A stretch of DNA of 9,796 nucleotides from Bacteroidales bacterium UBA3623 (lineage in GTDB: Bacteria; Bacteroidota; Bacteroidia; Bacteroidales; UBA932): contig DFLI01000123.1 of the NCBI GenBank assembly GCA_002373715.1, positions 2,243 to 12,038 of the forward strand, in the 5' to 3' direction. A model generated the notes under the pieces. It made no database searches and was not told where the DNA came from. It saw only the letters and a list, made by a program, of their open reading frames with translations. This document shows, piece after piece, positions 1 through 6,640 of the stretch. Every line of letters starts with the position of its first letter. Position 1 is the first letter of the stretch. The translations under genes and the position numbers were made by a program.

Positions 1-196
1 TGGTGATACCGCGCTCTTTCTCTTCCGGGGCGTTGTCGATCTGGTCGAAGGACTTCACCTTGTCGGCGTTACCGGATACACGCTCTGCGAGTACCTTGGT
101 GATGGCGGCGGTGAGGGTGGTCTTACCGTGGTCAACGTGGCCGATGGTACCGATGTTGACATGCGGTTTGGTTCTCTGGAATGTTTCTTTTGCCAT
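1..196 (-). CDS. tuf: Elongation factor Tu, N-terminal part (cut by window edge)
   Basis: EF-Tu is the GTPase that carries aminoacyl-tRNA to the ribosomal A site. The 65 codons visible start MAKETFQRTKPHVNIGTIG, which is the usual EF-Tu amino end. The G1/P-loop GHVDHGKT is at residues 19-26, and the stretch DQIDNAPEEKERGIT at 51-65 is the conserved lead into switch I, ending on the Thr that coordinates Mg2+ in the family. The ATG at 196-194 is the standard family start. No Shine-Dalgarno is visible; the leader is A/T-rich, as is usual in Bacteroidota. The gene lies 57 bp downstream of tRNA-Thr(GGU) with no terminator between, so it is probably co-transcribed with the four upstream tRNAs. The rest of the gene, about 330 codons in this family, lies outside the window. 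Confidence 0.98.
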   Translation of the reverse strand, partial: MAKETFQRTKPHVNIGTIGHVDHGKTTLTAAITKVLAERVSGNADKVKSFDQIDNAPEEKERGIT

Positions 197-205
197 AGTT
201 TTATT

Positions 206-219
206 ATTGTTTAAACAAT
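206..219. other. Perfect 14-bp palindrome in the tuf leader
   Basis: The sequence ATTGTTTAAACAAT is perfectly self-complementary and lies 10-23 bases before the tuf start codon. It overlaps a second palindrome, AACAATTGTT (214-223). With no loop it is a poor RNA hairpin as a 14-mer, although the repeated AACAAT/ATTGTT units allow alternative pairings. It might be a protein-binding or translational control site, or chance in an AT-rich leader. The symmetry is seen directly; any role is inference. Confidence 0.35.
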
Positions 220-253
220 TGTTGCGTTTAAAAGGGCCTAAACCCAAAAAAAG

Positions 254-325
<72 letters not shown>

Positions 326-340
326 TTAATATATTTCTGG

Positions 341-413
341 AGCGGAAAACGAGGTTCGAACTCGCGACCCTCAGCTTGGAAGGCTGATGCTCTACCAACT
401 GAGCTACTTCCGC
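341..413 (-). tRNA. tRNA-Gly, anticodon UCC
   Basis: The cloverleaf has acceptor stem GCGGAAG/TTTCCGC with one G-U pair at its inner end. The anticodon stem TCAGC/GCTGA closes the loop CTTCCAA, with anticodon UCC at 380-378. The T arm is GCGAG-TTCGAAC-CTCGT. The discriminator is U and CCA is not encoded. It is third in the cluster, corresponding to glyT of the E. coli tufB operon. Confidence 0.97.
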
Positions 414-430
414 TTTTTTCTTCGAAAAAA
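414..430 (-). other. A/T hairpin abutting the 5' end of tRNA-Gly
   Basis: The inverted repeat TTTTTTC/GAAAAAA has a 3-base loop and ends exactly where the tRNA-Gly acceptor stem begins. In the minus-strand transcript it would form a 7-bp, mostly A-U hairpin directly before the mature tRNA. It could be a processing site or be fortuitous. It is unlikely to be a terminator, because the stem is nearly free of G/C and mature tRNA sequence follows at once. Confidence 0.35.
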
Positions 431-453
431 TCGGGTTTTTTGGCGGCGCCTCG

Positions 454-478
454 GAAAAGAAAACAAGTTTTACTTTTC
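454..478 (-). other. Hairpin in the tRNA-Tyr to tRNA-Gly spacer
   Basis: On the minus strand GAAAAG pairs with CTTTTC and AAAA with TTTT around the tetraloop CTTG. This makes a 10-bp stem with one bulged base (472). It sits in the 121-bp spacer (414-534), the longest in the tRNA cluster, where no open reading frame or RNA gene is recognised. The pairing is seen directly; a role in precursor processing or transcript stability is inference. Confidence 0.35.
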
Positions 479-534
479 TCTCGGCTTGCACAAAAACTCC
501 GCCTGAATCCCTTCGATCCAACCACGAAGATTTG

Positions 535-615
535 TGGGAGGTGGTGGACTCGAACCACCGAACCCTGAGGGAGCGGATTTACAGTCCGCCGCAATTGCCA
601 CTATGCGAACCTCCC
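535..615 (-). tRNA. tRNA-Tyr, anticodon GUA
   Basis: This is a class II tRNA with a long variable arm, as expected for bacterial tRNA-Tyr. The acceptor stem is GGGAGGT/ACCTCCC with discriminator A. The anticodon stem GCGGA/TCCGC closes the loop CTGTAAA, with anticodon GUA at 582-580. The variable arm is TCCCTCAGGGTTC and the T arm is GGTGG-TTCGAGT-CCACC. CCA is not encoded. It is second in the cluster, the position of tyrU in the E. coli tufB operon. Confidence 0.97.
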
Positions 616-648
616 ATTGGCTTTTTTCAGTATTTCAAAGCTCTTTCG

Positions 649-722
649 AGCCGATAGAGGGATTCGAACCCACGACCCCGAGATTACAAATCACGTGCTC
701 TGGCCAACTGAGCTATATCGGC
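649..722 (-). tRNA. tRNA-Thr, anticodon UGU
   Basis: The acceptor stem GCCGATA/TATCGGC is perfect. The anticodon loop TTTGTAA holds UGU at 688-686, the discriminator is U and CCA is not encoded. Two stems each carry a U-U opposition: the anticodon stem (693 with 681) and the T stem (672 with 658). The rest of the cloverleaf and the T loop TTCGAAT are intact, so it is probably functional. It is the first gene of the tRNA-tuf cluster, equivalent to thrU in E. coli, and lies about 25 bases downstream of the predicted transcription start. Confidence 0.95.
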
Positions 723-753
723 GCTCACGAATCCTTCATCGCTGAAAGGACTG

Positions 754-785
754 CAAAGGTAGATACTTTTTTTGAATCCACCAAA
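754..785 (-). promoter_or_regulatory. Bacteroidota-type promoter of the tRNA-tuf operon
   Basis: Read on the minus strand, a -33 element TTTG (785-782) is followed after 20 bp by a -7 element TACCTTTG (761-754). This matches the known Bacteroidota primary-sigma consensus of TTTG and TAnnTTTG. Transcription should start near 748, giving a leader of about 25 bases before tRNA-Thr(UGU). The -33 box begins six bases after the dxs stop codon, so the tRNA-tuf operon has its own promoter, although readthrough from dxs is not excluded because no terminator separates them. Confidence 0.85.
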
Positions 786-790
786 CTTTT

Positions 791-2668
791 TCACATATTT
801 TTCAACATCTCCGTGATGAGCTCCAGAAGGGACTCTGCGTCCATGCCGCAGGAGGCCCGCTGGGCCTTCTGGGTGTCCTGGGGCATGTAGCGGTCCGGAA
901 TGCCCACACCCTTGATGACGGGGGCATCGGCCCGGCCTGCAAAGTACTCACTTACTGCGCCGAACAGCCCGCCCTTGAGGGCACCGTCCTCTACGGTGAT
1001 GATGGCCTTGAAGCGGCCGGCTTCCTCCAGAATCTCCGTATCTATGGGCTTGAGGAAACGCATATCGTATACGGCGGGGGCTTTCTTGAACTCCTCCTTG
1101 TGCCTGAGAGCGGCTTCCAGGGCGCGGTTCACCACCGGGCCTATTCCCAGGATGGCAACACCCTTGCCGTCCAGCAGTTTCTCTCCCTTGCCTATCGGAA
1201 GTTCCTGATAGGGTGCCTCGCGCCAAGCTTCTCCCTCTCCCAACCCGCGAGGGTAGCGGATAATGAGCGGCCCTCCGCTGACCGACAGGCCCGTGTACAT
1301 GAGCCGTTTGAGCTCAATCTCATTGCGGGGGGCCGATATGGTCACGTCCGGAATGCTGCGGTAAGCCGCCAGGTCGAAGCAGCCGTGGTGGGTGGGACCG
1401 TCCTCCCCTACCAGGCCCGCGCGGTCGAAGCACAGGACCACCGGCAGGTGCTGCAGAGCCACGTCGTGGATAATACAGTCGTAGGCCCGCTGCGAGAAGG
1501 ATGAATAAATATTGCAATAAGGCTTCATGCCGGCGGCGGCCAGACCGGCCGAGAAAGTAACGGCATGTTCCTCTTCAATTCCTACGTCGAAGAAACGCTC
1601 CGGCACGGCCTTTTCCAGCAGGTTCATGCTACAGCCCGTGGCCATGGCAGGCGTAACGCCCACCACTTTGGGATCCATCTTGGCCAGTTCTACCAGTACC
1701 TCTCCAAATACGTCCTGGTAACGGTCTGCCTTGTATTCAGACCTGATACGTTCTCCCGTTTCGGGATTATACCGGCCCGGGGCGTGCCAAACGGTGGGAT
1801 TGGCCTCTGCGGGAGCATAGCCGGCGCCCTTGCGGGTGTGGATGTGCAGCAGGCGCGGCCCGTGCAGGTTGCGAAGGCGCTCCAGCGTGTACATGAGCTG
1901 CTCCAAATCGTTTCCGTCTATGGGGCCGAAATAGCGGAAGCCCAGCGACTCGAACAGGGCGCCGCCGCTGCCGCGCACCAGGTTGGACTTGGTGTCTATG
2001 ACCCGCTTCTGCACCCAGTCTCTGGCCTTACCGTCTCCCATGGAGTTCCATACCTTATTCTTAAGGCGATTGTAGAAGGGATGGGTGGTGAGGTTGAGCA
2101 GATATTCATGCAGTCCACCGATGTTTTTGTCGATGGAGATATTGTTGTCGTTCAGGATGACGAGGATATCGGCCTTGGAGGAGCCGGCATTGTTCAGGCC
2201 TTCCCAGGCCAGGCCTCCGGTGAGGGCACCGTCTCCGATGATGGCCACCGAACGGTTCTCCGTTCCCTGCAGGCGGGCCGCTTCGGCAAAGCCCAGGGCG
2301 GCCGATATGGACGTAGAGGCATGTCCGGCGCCAAAGGCGTCGTAGGGACTCTCATCCCGCTTGGGAAAGCCGCTGATTCCCTCCAGGGTGCGGTTCTTCC
2401 GGAAAGCTTCCCTTCGGCCCGTAAGAATTTTGTGGGCATAGGCCTGGTGGCCCACGTCGAACACAATCTTGTCCTCGGGCGTATTATATATATAATGTAG
2501 GGCGACTATCAGTTCCACTGCCCCCAGGCTGGACCCCACGTGACCGGGGTTCACCGCGCAGCACTCCAGAATGTACGAACGGAGCTCACTGCACAGCTGT
2601 TTGAGCTGCTCTGCGGTCAGCTTTCGGAGGTCTTCCGGGGAATTGATCTGGTCCAATATCTCGTACAT
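791..2668 (-). CDS. dxs: 1-deoxy-D-xylulose-5-phosphate synthase
   Basis: DXS condenses pyruvate and glyceraldehyde 3-phosphate, using thiamine diphosphate, to make 1-deoxy-D-xylulose 5-phosphate. This is the entry step of the MEP isoprenoid pathway and also feeds thiamine and pyridoxal synthesis in many bacteria. The protein is 625 aa, close to the usual 620-640. Visible family marks are PGHVGSSLG (His43), DVGHQAYAHKILTGR (71-85), the ThDP motif GDGALTGG (145-152) to NDN (173-175), the catalytic Glu366 in GIEEEHAVTF, the transketolase pyrimidine domain with FDRAG (414-418), DGPTHHG (423-429) and RYPRG (471-475), and a C-terminal transketolase domain. The ATG at 2668 is preferred over an in-frame TTG at 2677 because the TTG lies inside a promoter-like box. 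It follows the MFS gene by 22 bp on the same strand. Residues next to the catalytic Glu read I-E-E-E-H rather than the I-A-E-Q-H I recall from E. coli. Confidence 0.97.
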   Translation of the reverse strand: MYEILDQINSPEDLRKLTAEQLKQLCSELRSYILECCAVNPGHVGSSLGAVELIVALHYIYNTPEDKIVFDVGHQAYAHKILTGRREAFRKNRTLEGISGFPKRDESPYDAFGAGHASTSISAALGFAEAARLQGTENRSVAIIGDGALTGGLAWEGLNNAGSSKADILVILNDNNISIDKNIGGLHEYLLNLTTHPFYNRLKNKVWNSMGDGKARDWVQKRVIDTKSNLVRGSGGALFESLGFRYFGPIDGNDLEQLMYTLERLRNLHGPRLLHIHTRKGAGYAPAEANPTVWHAPGRYNPETGERIRSEYKADRYQDVFGEVLVELAKMDPKVVGVTPAMATGCSMNLLEKAVPERFFDVGIEEEHAVTFSAGLAAAGMKPYCNIYSSFSQRAYDCIIHDVALQHLPVVLCFDRAGLVGEDGPTHHGCFDLAAYRSIPDVTISAPRNEIELKRLMYTGLSVSGGPLIIRYPRGLGEGEAWREAPYQELPIGKGEKLLDGKGVAILGIGPVVNRALEAALRHKEEFKKAPAVYDMRFLKPIDTEILEEAGRFKAIITVEDGALKGGLFGAVSEYFAGRADAPVIKGVGIPDRYMPQDTQKAQRASCGMDAESLLELITEMLKNM

Positions 2669-2674
2669 AGCGTA

Positions 2675-2682
2675 CAAAGATA
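2675..2682 (-). promoter_or_regulatory. Possible -7 box directly before dxs
   Basis: TATCTTTG on the minus strand is a perfect TAnnTTTG match only six bases before the dxs ATG, which would put the transcription start at or next to the start codon (a leaderless or nearly leaderless mRNA). No TTTG or TTG is seen about 20 bases upstream, where the sequence is the end of the MFS gene. It may therefore be weak or accidental, with dxs transcribed mainly from upstream. Confidence 0.3.
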
Positions 2683-2690
2683 ATCATTTT

Positions 2691-4058
2691 TTAGCTATTG
2701 GCCTTATCCAGCTGTAGTTCCGGGTGGCGGGCCGATATCTGGCAGAACAGGACAGCCACCACAACAGCCAGCACGCACAGGGCGCTGAACATGATTTCCA
2801 CGTGTACAGGACCTTCGGGGCCGGTTCCCAGAATAACGCCGGAGAGCCACTTGAAGCTGAGCAGCCCCAGGTTCTGCACCCAGTTGATGAGGGCGAAAGT
2901 GGTACCCAGCACCTTGTCCGGCACAATCTTGGGCACGGAGGGCCACAGGGCCGCCGGGACCAGGGAGTAACCGAAGCCCAGGAAAATCATGGCCAGATAT
3001 CCCCAGAACGGAACGCCGGCCGGGGCAAAGGCCAGCAGAGCATGGGCAACCAGGGCCAGGATGGCACCAATCATCATCCAGCGGGTTCCCTTGCCCACTT
3101 TGTCCACCAGGATGCCGAACAGCGGAGCAAACACCACCGTAGAGAAGGGCAGCATGGAAATCATCCAGCCGGCCGTCTGGGCAGGAATGTCAAAGCGAGG
3201 TATGAGGATGGCGCCCGCAAATTTCTTGAAGGCAATCACACTGCTGTAGAAAAGCACGCACAGCAGGCCCAGCAGCCAGAAATTGGGGTTGCGCAGCACT
3301 TTGAAAAGATCGGAGAAACGGAATTCGTCGTCCGGGGCGCCGGCAGGGTCGGAAGCGCTGGAGGGGGTATGCTCCTTGAGCGGATCCACCTCTTCTCGAC
3401 GGGCTTTACCGGCCGATGCGTCCAGGGCCACGAAAACAGCCCAGAGGATGAGGCCCAGGGCCATCAGGCCCATGCCCACCACGGCGGGACGCGCCGTTTC
3501 GGCCAGGGTATAAACGTGCCCTGCCTGCTGCTGCACCAGCCTGGGGGAAAGCACCAGCGCGAAGGCGGTACCCAAGCGGGCGATGGCCAGCTGCACGCCC
3601 ATGGCGAAGGCCATCGGCCCTCCCTTGAACCAGCGGGCGATGCTTCGCGTGACGGCCGTTCCGGCAATTTCACTGCCCAGGCCAAAGAACATGACGCCCA
3701 CGTAGGCCAGGGTAAGGGAGGAGGGGCCTCCGCTGAGCAGGGCCCAAAGCACCATCCCTGCGCCTCCGGCCATCATGAGCACGAAGATGGAGCCGGAGAA
3801 GCGCACTCCCCACTTGTCCAGCAGGAGGCCGCCTATCACCAGACCGCCAAATACGCACAGGACGCTGTAGCCGCTGGCATAGAGCCCGTACCCGGCCGCA
3901 TCCCAGCCCAGTTCTGTGAGAGAGGGATTCTCAAACAGGTAGGAGATGCTGGAGAACATGTCGTCGAAGTAGTACGATGCGAACATCGGCACTACCAGAC
4001 AGGCCAGCACTATCCAGGAGGCGGAGCGGTAAAATTTCTGTACGGTGGAGGATGCCAT
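2691..4058 (-). CDS. MFS transporter, MFSD1-like (downstream copy)
   Basis: This is a 455-aa inner-membrane carrier with about 12 hydrophobic segments and a central cytoplasmic loop rich in charged and small residues (about 213-250). The MFS motif-A-like sequence GGLLLDKWGVRF (77-88) lies between helices 2 and 3, with a second copy, GILVDKVGKG (315-324), in the C-terminal half. The stretches FRFSDLFKV (246-254), YSLVPAALWPSVPKIV (364-379) and WVQNLGLLSF (393-402) are shared with the upstream MFS gene. They also resemble, from memory, eukaryotic MFSD1, a lysosomal dipeptide carrier. The substrate is not shown by the sequence; peptides are only a possibility. The ATG at 4058 overlaps the upstream stop (TAATG), so the two genes are probably translationally coupled. 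Confidence 0.88.
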   Translation of the reverse strand: MASSTVQKFYRSASWIVLACLVVPMFASYYFDDMFSSISYLFENPSLTELGWDAAGYGLYASGYSVLCVFGGLVIGGLLLDKWGVRFSGSIFVLMMAGGAGMVLWALLSGGPSSLTLAYVGVMFFGLGSEIAGTAVTRSIARWFKGGPMAFAMGVQLAIARLGTAFALVLSPRLVQQQAGHVYTLAETARPAVVGMGLMALGLILWAVFVALDASAGKARREEVDPLKEHTPSSASDPAGAPDDEFRFSDLFKVLRNPNFWLLGLLCVLFYSSVIAFKKFAGAILIPRFDIPAQTAGWMISMLPFSTVVFAPLFGILVDKVGKGTRWMMIGAILALVAHALLAFAPAGVPFWGYLAMIFLGFGYSLVPAALWPSVPKIVPDKVLGTTFALINWVQNLGLLSFKWLSGVILGTGPEGPVHVEIMFSALCVLAVVVAVLFCQISARHPELQLDKANS

Positions 4059-5725
4059 TACTCTTCTGCGGCTGTTACTTCTGCCTCAATGGCTCTTTCA
4101 GACTCTACAATATTGGGCTGCTCCAGTCCATAGCCTTTCTTCTTGTCCACCACCCGCAGGTATACGGAAATGAGAAGGGCGGCAATGCCCAGGGCGGCCA
4201 GCATCACCAGGGCCCAGGTGTAATCCAGCTCATGGGCGGCGGTGCCTTCGGGATTGGTGTTCACAAGCACCTTGCCGATAAGGGCGGGGAACAGACCCAG
4301 GCCAATGTTCTGAATCCAGAAGATGGCGGCATAGGCCGATCCGATAATCTTCTCGTCCACCAGCTTGGGAACGGAGGGCCAGAGGGCGGCGGGAACCAGC
4401 GAGAAGCTGGCGCCCAGCACCAGGATGGTGAGATAAGCCACTACGGTGCCGCCAACGGCGTTACCCTTGAAGGCAGGCAGGATGAAGGCAAAGGTGAGGT
4501 GGCAAACTACCAGCAACACAGAGCCCAGCATGAGCATGGTTGCGGCTTTACCCTTATGGTCTACATAGTTGCCCAGGATGGGGGTGATGGCTACGGCCAG
4601 CAGCGGGAACACGGCGAAGATGGTTTCTGCCGTACCGCGCATGTAACCCATGTAGCAATAGACAATGAGGGCAACCACAGCCACGGCCATCAGGCCCGTC
4701 TTTGCGCCTTTATTCTTGGAGAAGTTGCTGGCAAAGGAGCAAATGGCCACTACCAGCATAATGATATACTGTACAATGGTAACCGACTCACCGGCCCAGT
4801 AGGAACCGGCCTCTGCGGGATTGAGCGTAAGGTTGCACTGCAGCATGTTCACGGCATACTTCTGGAACGGGAAGATGGCGGAATAATACAGCACGCACAG
4901 AAGGGCTACCAGCCAGAAGCCCAGGCTGGTGAAAATCTTGCCCAGGTCGCTAATCTTGAAGGGATCGTCTTTCTCTTCGGCTTCACCCGTCTGCTCATCC
5001 AGCTTCTTGTCCATGAAGAAATACACGATGAACATGATGAGGGCAATGCAAAGGAGTACCACGCCGAACTTGACGGAATTGGCCACATTCACATGGCCGC
5101 CCAGTTTGGCGAAGAAGGGGCTGAAAATCATGCAGGTGGCTACACCCAGACGGGCCAGGGCCATTTCGGAACCCATGGCCAAGGCGGTTTCGCGGCCCTT
5201 GAACCACTTCACAATACCACGGCTCACCGTAATGCCGGCCATTTCGCAGCCGCAGCCGAAAATCATGAAGCCGCAGGCGGCCAGTTTGGCCGATGCGGGC
5301 ATGCCGGCGGCGAAGGGCAGGATATCTCCTATAATAGGAAGGTCTCCGTTCCAGTTCAGATGGGTGTTGAACCAGGCCTCCAGGCCGGTGCCCATGAAGG
5401 ACTCACTCACTGCATAGAACTTGATGATACCACCTACCAGCATCACTGCGCCGGAGAGGACGGCCGTGAAGCGCACGCCCATCTTGTCCAGAATAATGCC
5501 GGCGAAGATGAGGAAGAACACGTATACGTTCAGGAATACTTCGGCTCCCTGCATGCGGCCGAAGGAGGCGCTGTCCCAGCCGCGGGTGTCCTGCATCAGA
5601 TCTTTGATGGGGGACAGGATGTCCATGAAAATATAGGCACAGAACATGCCCAGGGCCAGCAGAAGCAGCGCTGTCCAACGCATGGCGGCCGAGTCTCTTA
5701 AAGTTTTTTGAACGGTTTCAGACAT
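4058..5725 (-). CDS. MFS transporter, MFSD1-like (upstream copy with extra segment)
   Basis: This 555-aa membrane protein is paralogous to the next gene. Shared blocks include AGIILDKMGVRF (75-86), GCEMAGITVSRGIVKWFKG (159-177), FKISDLGKI (256-264) and FSLVPAALWPSVPKLV (441-456). It differs by about 27 extra residues between helices 3 and 4, by about 60 extra residues in the C-terminal half (roughly 308-370) containing two hydrophobic runs (about 315-332 and 343-360), and by an acidic C-terminal tail. It may therefore have 14 rather than 12 helices. The ATG at 5725 is preferred over an in-frame TTG at 5770 because MSETVQKTLRDSAAMRW gives an ordinary short cytoplasmic lead into helix 1 and the TTG lies upstream of a promoter-like box. 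It is first in the minus-strand operon. The substrate is unknown; dipeptides are possible by family analogy. Confidence 0.87.
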   Translation of the reverse strand: MSETVQKTLRDSAAMRWTALLLLALGMFCAYIFMDILSPIKDLMQDTRGWDSASFGRMQGAEVFLNVYVFFLIFAGIILDKMGVRFTAVLSGAVMLVGGIIKFYAVSESFMGTGLEAWFNTHLNWNGDLPIIGDILPFAAGMPASAKLAACGFMIFGCGCEMAGITVSRGIVKWFKGRETALAMGSEMALARLGVATCMIFSPFFAKLGGHVNVANSVKFGVVLLCIALIMFIVYFFMDKKLDEQTGEAEEKDDPFKISDLGKIFTSLGFWLVALLCVLYYSAIFPFQKYAVNMLQCNLTLNPAEAGSYWAGESVTIVQYIIMLVVAICSFASNFSKNKGAKTGLMAVAVVALIVYCYMGYMRGTAETIFAVFPLLAVAITPILGNYVDHKGKAATMLMLGSVLLVVCHLTFAFILPAFKGNAVGGTVVAYLTILVLGASFSLVPAALWPSVPKLVDEKIIGSAYAAIFWIQNIGLGLFPALIGKVLVNTNPEGTAAHELDYTWALVMLAALGIAALLISVYLRVVDKKKGYGLEQPNIVESERAIEAEVTAAEE

Positions 5726-5757
5726 ATTTTGAATCTTATTATTGTCTTTTGGAGCTG

Positions 5758-5787
5758 CTAAATTAGTCAAATAATTTCAATATCAAC
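5758..5787 (-). promoter_or_regulatory. Possible promoter of the MFS pair
   Basis: On the minus strand GTTG (5787-5784) is followed after 18 bp by TAATTTAG (5765-5758), a one-mismatch version of TAnnTTTG. The box ends 32 bases before the preferred ATG at 5725. It is weaker than the other two promoters called here, and the whole region is AT-rich, so the match could be chance. Confidence 0.35.
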
Positions 5788-5861
5788 TCTTCATAAGGCA
5801 TCTTTTTTGTTAAAAATTCCAACCATCCCCGGCGGTTTTCCGTCTATAAAATGAAAAAAGT

Positions 5862-5892
5862 TTTGCAGAATTAAAAAACTGTCTTAACTTTG
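5862..5892 (+). promoter_or_regulatory. Bacteroidota-type promoter of the ABC exporter operon
   Basis: A -33 TTTG (5862-5865), a 19-bp spacer and a -7 TAACTTTG (5885-5892) fit the Bacteroidota consensus. The expected start near 5898 leaves about 25 bases of leader before the ATPase ATG at 5924. The leader is A-rich with a purine stretch (AGCAGAAGA) before the start codon. Both promoter boxes are embedded in a TTTGCAG direct repeat (5862-5868 and 5889-5895). No regulator gene is adjacent. Confidence 0.82.
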
Positions 5893-5923
5893 CAGTGCAA
5901 TAGCATACTAATACAGCAGAAGA

Positions 5924-6640
5924 ATGGCGCTGATAGAACTAAAAGAACTTAACAAAACCTACAACAACGGGCAGCCCCTGCACGTGCTCAAGGGAGTAAA
6001 CCTGAGCATAGAGCGGGGAGAGTTCGTTTCCATCATGGGAGCCTCGGGCTCCGGAAAATCCACCCTTCTGAACATCCTGGGTATCCTGGACAACTACGAC
6101 ACCGGAACCTACACCCTGGATGGCACCCTCATCAAAGACCTTAGCGAGAGACAATCGGCCGATTATCGCAACCGCATGATTGGCTTTGTGTTTCAAAGCT
6201 TCAATCTCATCAACTTCAAAACGGCCGTGGAGAACGTAGAACTCCCCCTCTACTACCAAGGCGTTCCCCGCCGCCGCAGGCACGAGCTGGCCATGGAATA
6301 TCTGGAGAAGTTGGGCCTCACCCAGTGGGCCTCCCACTTCCCCAACGAGATGTCCGGCGGCCAGAAGCAGCGTGTAGCCATTGCCCGCGCCCTCATCACC
6401 CATCCCCAGATTATCCTGGCCGATGAGCCCACCGGCGCCCTGGATTCCAAAACCAGCGTAGAGGTGATGCAGCTGCTGAAACAACTTAACAAAGAAGAAG
6501 GCATTACCATCATTGTGGTTACCCACGAGAGCGGCGTAGCCAACGAGACCGACAAAATCATCCACATCAAGGACGGTATCATCGGCCAGATTGAAGAGAA
6601 TGCCCATCATGACGCCTGGGGCGGTCCCCTTATGAAGTAA
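5924..6640 (+). CDS. ABC transporter ATP-binding protein (MacB/LolD type)
   Basis: This is a 238-aa cytoplasmic nucleotide-binding subunit that should power the two permeases encoded directly downstream. All ABC motifs are present: Walker A GASGSGKST (39-47), Q-loop Gln91 in VFQSFNL, signature MSGGQKQRVAIARAL (143-157), Walker B IILADE (163-168), then PTGALD (169-174) and the H-loop His201 in VVTHE. The PTGALD sequence and overall length are typical of the LolD/MacB/FtsE branch, which drives mechanical export rather than ordinary uptake. In classical MacB this domain is fused to the membrane part; here it is a separate gene. The TAA stop overlaps the next ATG (TAATG at 6638-6642), indicating coupled translation. 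The exported substrate is not evident. Confidence 0.96.
   Translation: MALIELKELNKTYNNGQPLHVLKGVNLSIERGEFVSIMGASGSGKSTLLNILGILDNYDTGTYTLDGTLIKDLSERQSADYRNRMIGFVFQSFNLINFKTAVENVELPLYYQGVPRRRRHELAMEYLEKLGLTQWASHFPNEMSGGQKQRVAIARALITHPQIILADEPTGALDSKTSVEVMQLLKQLNKEEGITIIVVTHESGVANETDKIIHIKDGIIGQIEENAHHDAWGGPLMK

Noticed and set aside
414..430. Terminator at the A/T hairpin before tRNA-Gly
   Set aside because: The stem is almost all A-U and mature tRNA follows immediately, which would cut the operon before tRNA-Gly and tuf.
1565..2500. Plus-strand open frame opposite dxs
   Set aside because: dxs is complete and motif-rich on the other strand; the antisense product matches nothing I know.
2666..2677. 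TTG start at 2677 for dxs
   Set aside because: It overlaps a TAnnTTTG box, and the ATG at 2668 gives a normal family amino end.
2724..4133. Plus-strand open frame (469 codons) opposite the downstream MFS gene
   Set aside because: Antisense shadow of a well-supported transporter; composition is low-complexity and no family is recognisable.
3977..5701. Long plus-strand open frame (574 codons) opposite the upstream MFS gene
   Set aside because: It lies antisense to a clear membrane-protein gene; its translation is His/Gly/Gln-rich with no recognisable domain, as expected from the reverse strand of a GC-rich gene.
5723..5770. TTG start at 5770 for the upstream MFS
   Set aside because: It would add 15 polar residues and place the start upstream of the likely transcription start; the ATG at 5725 is more ordinary.
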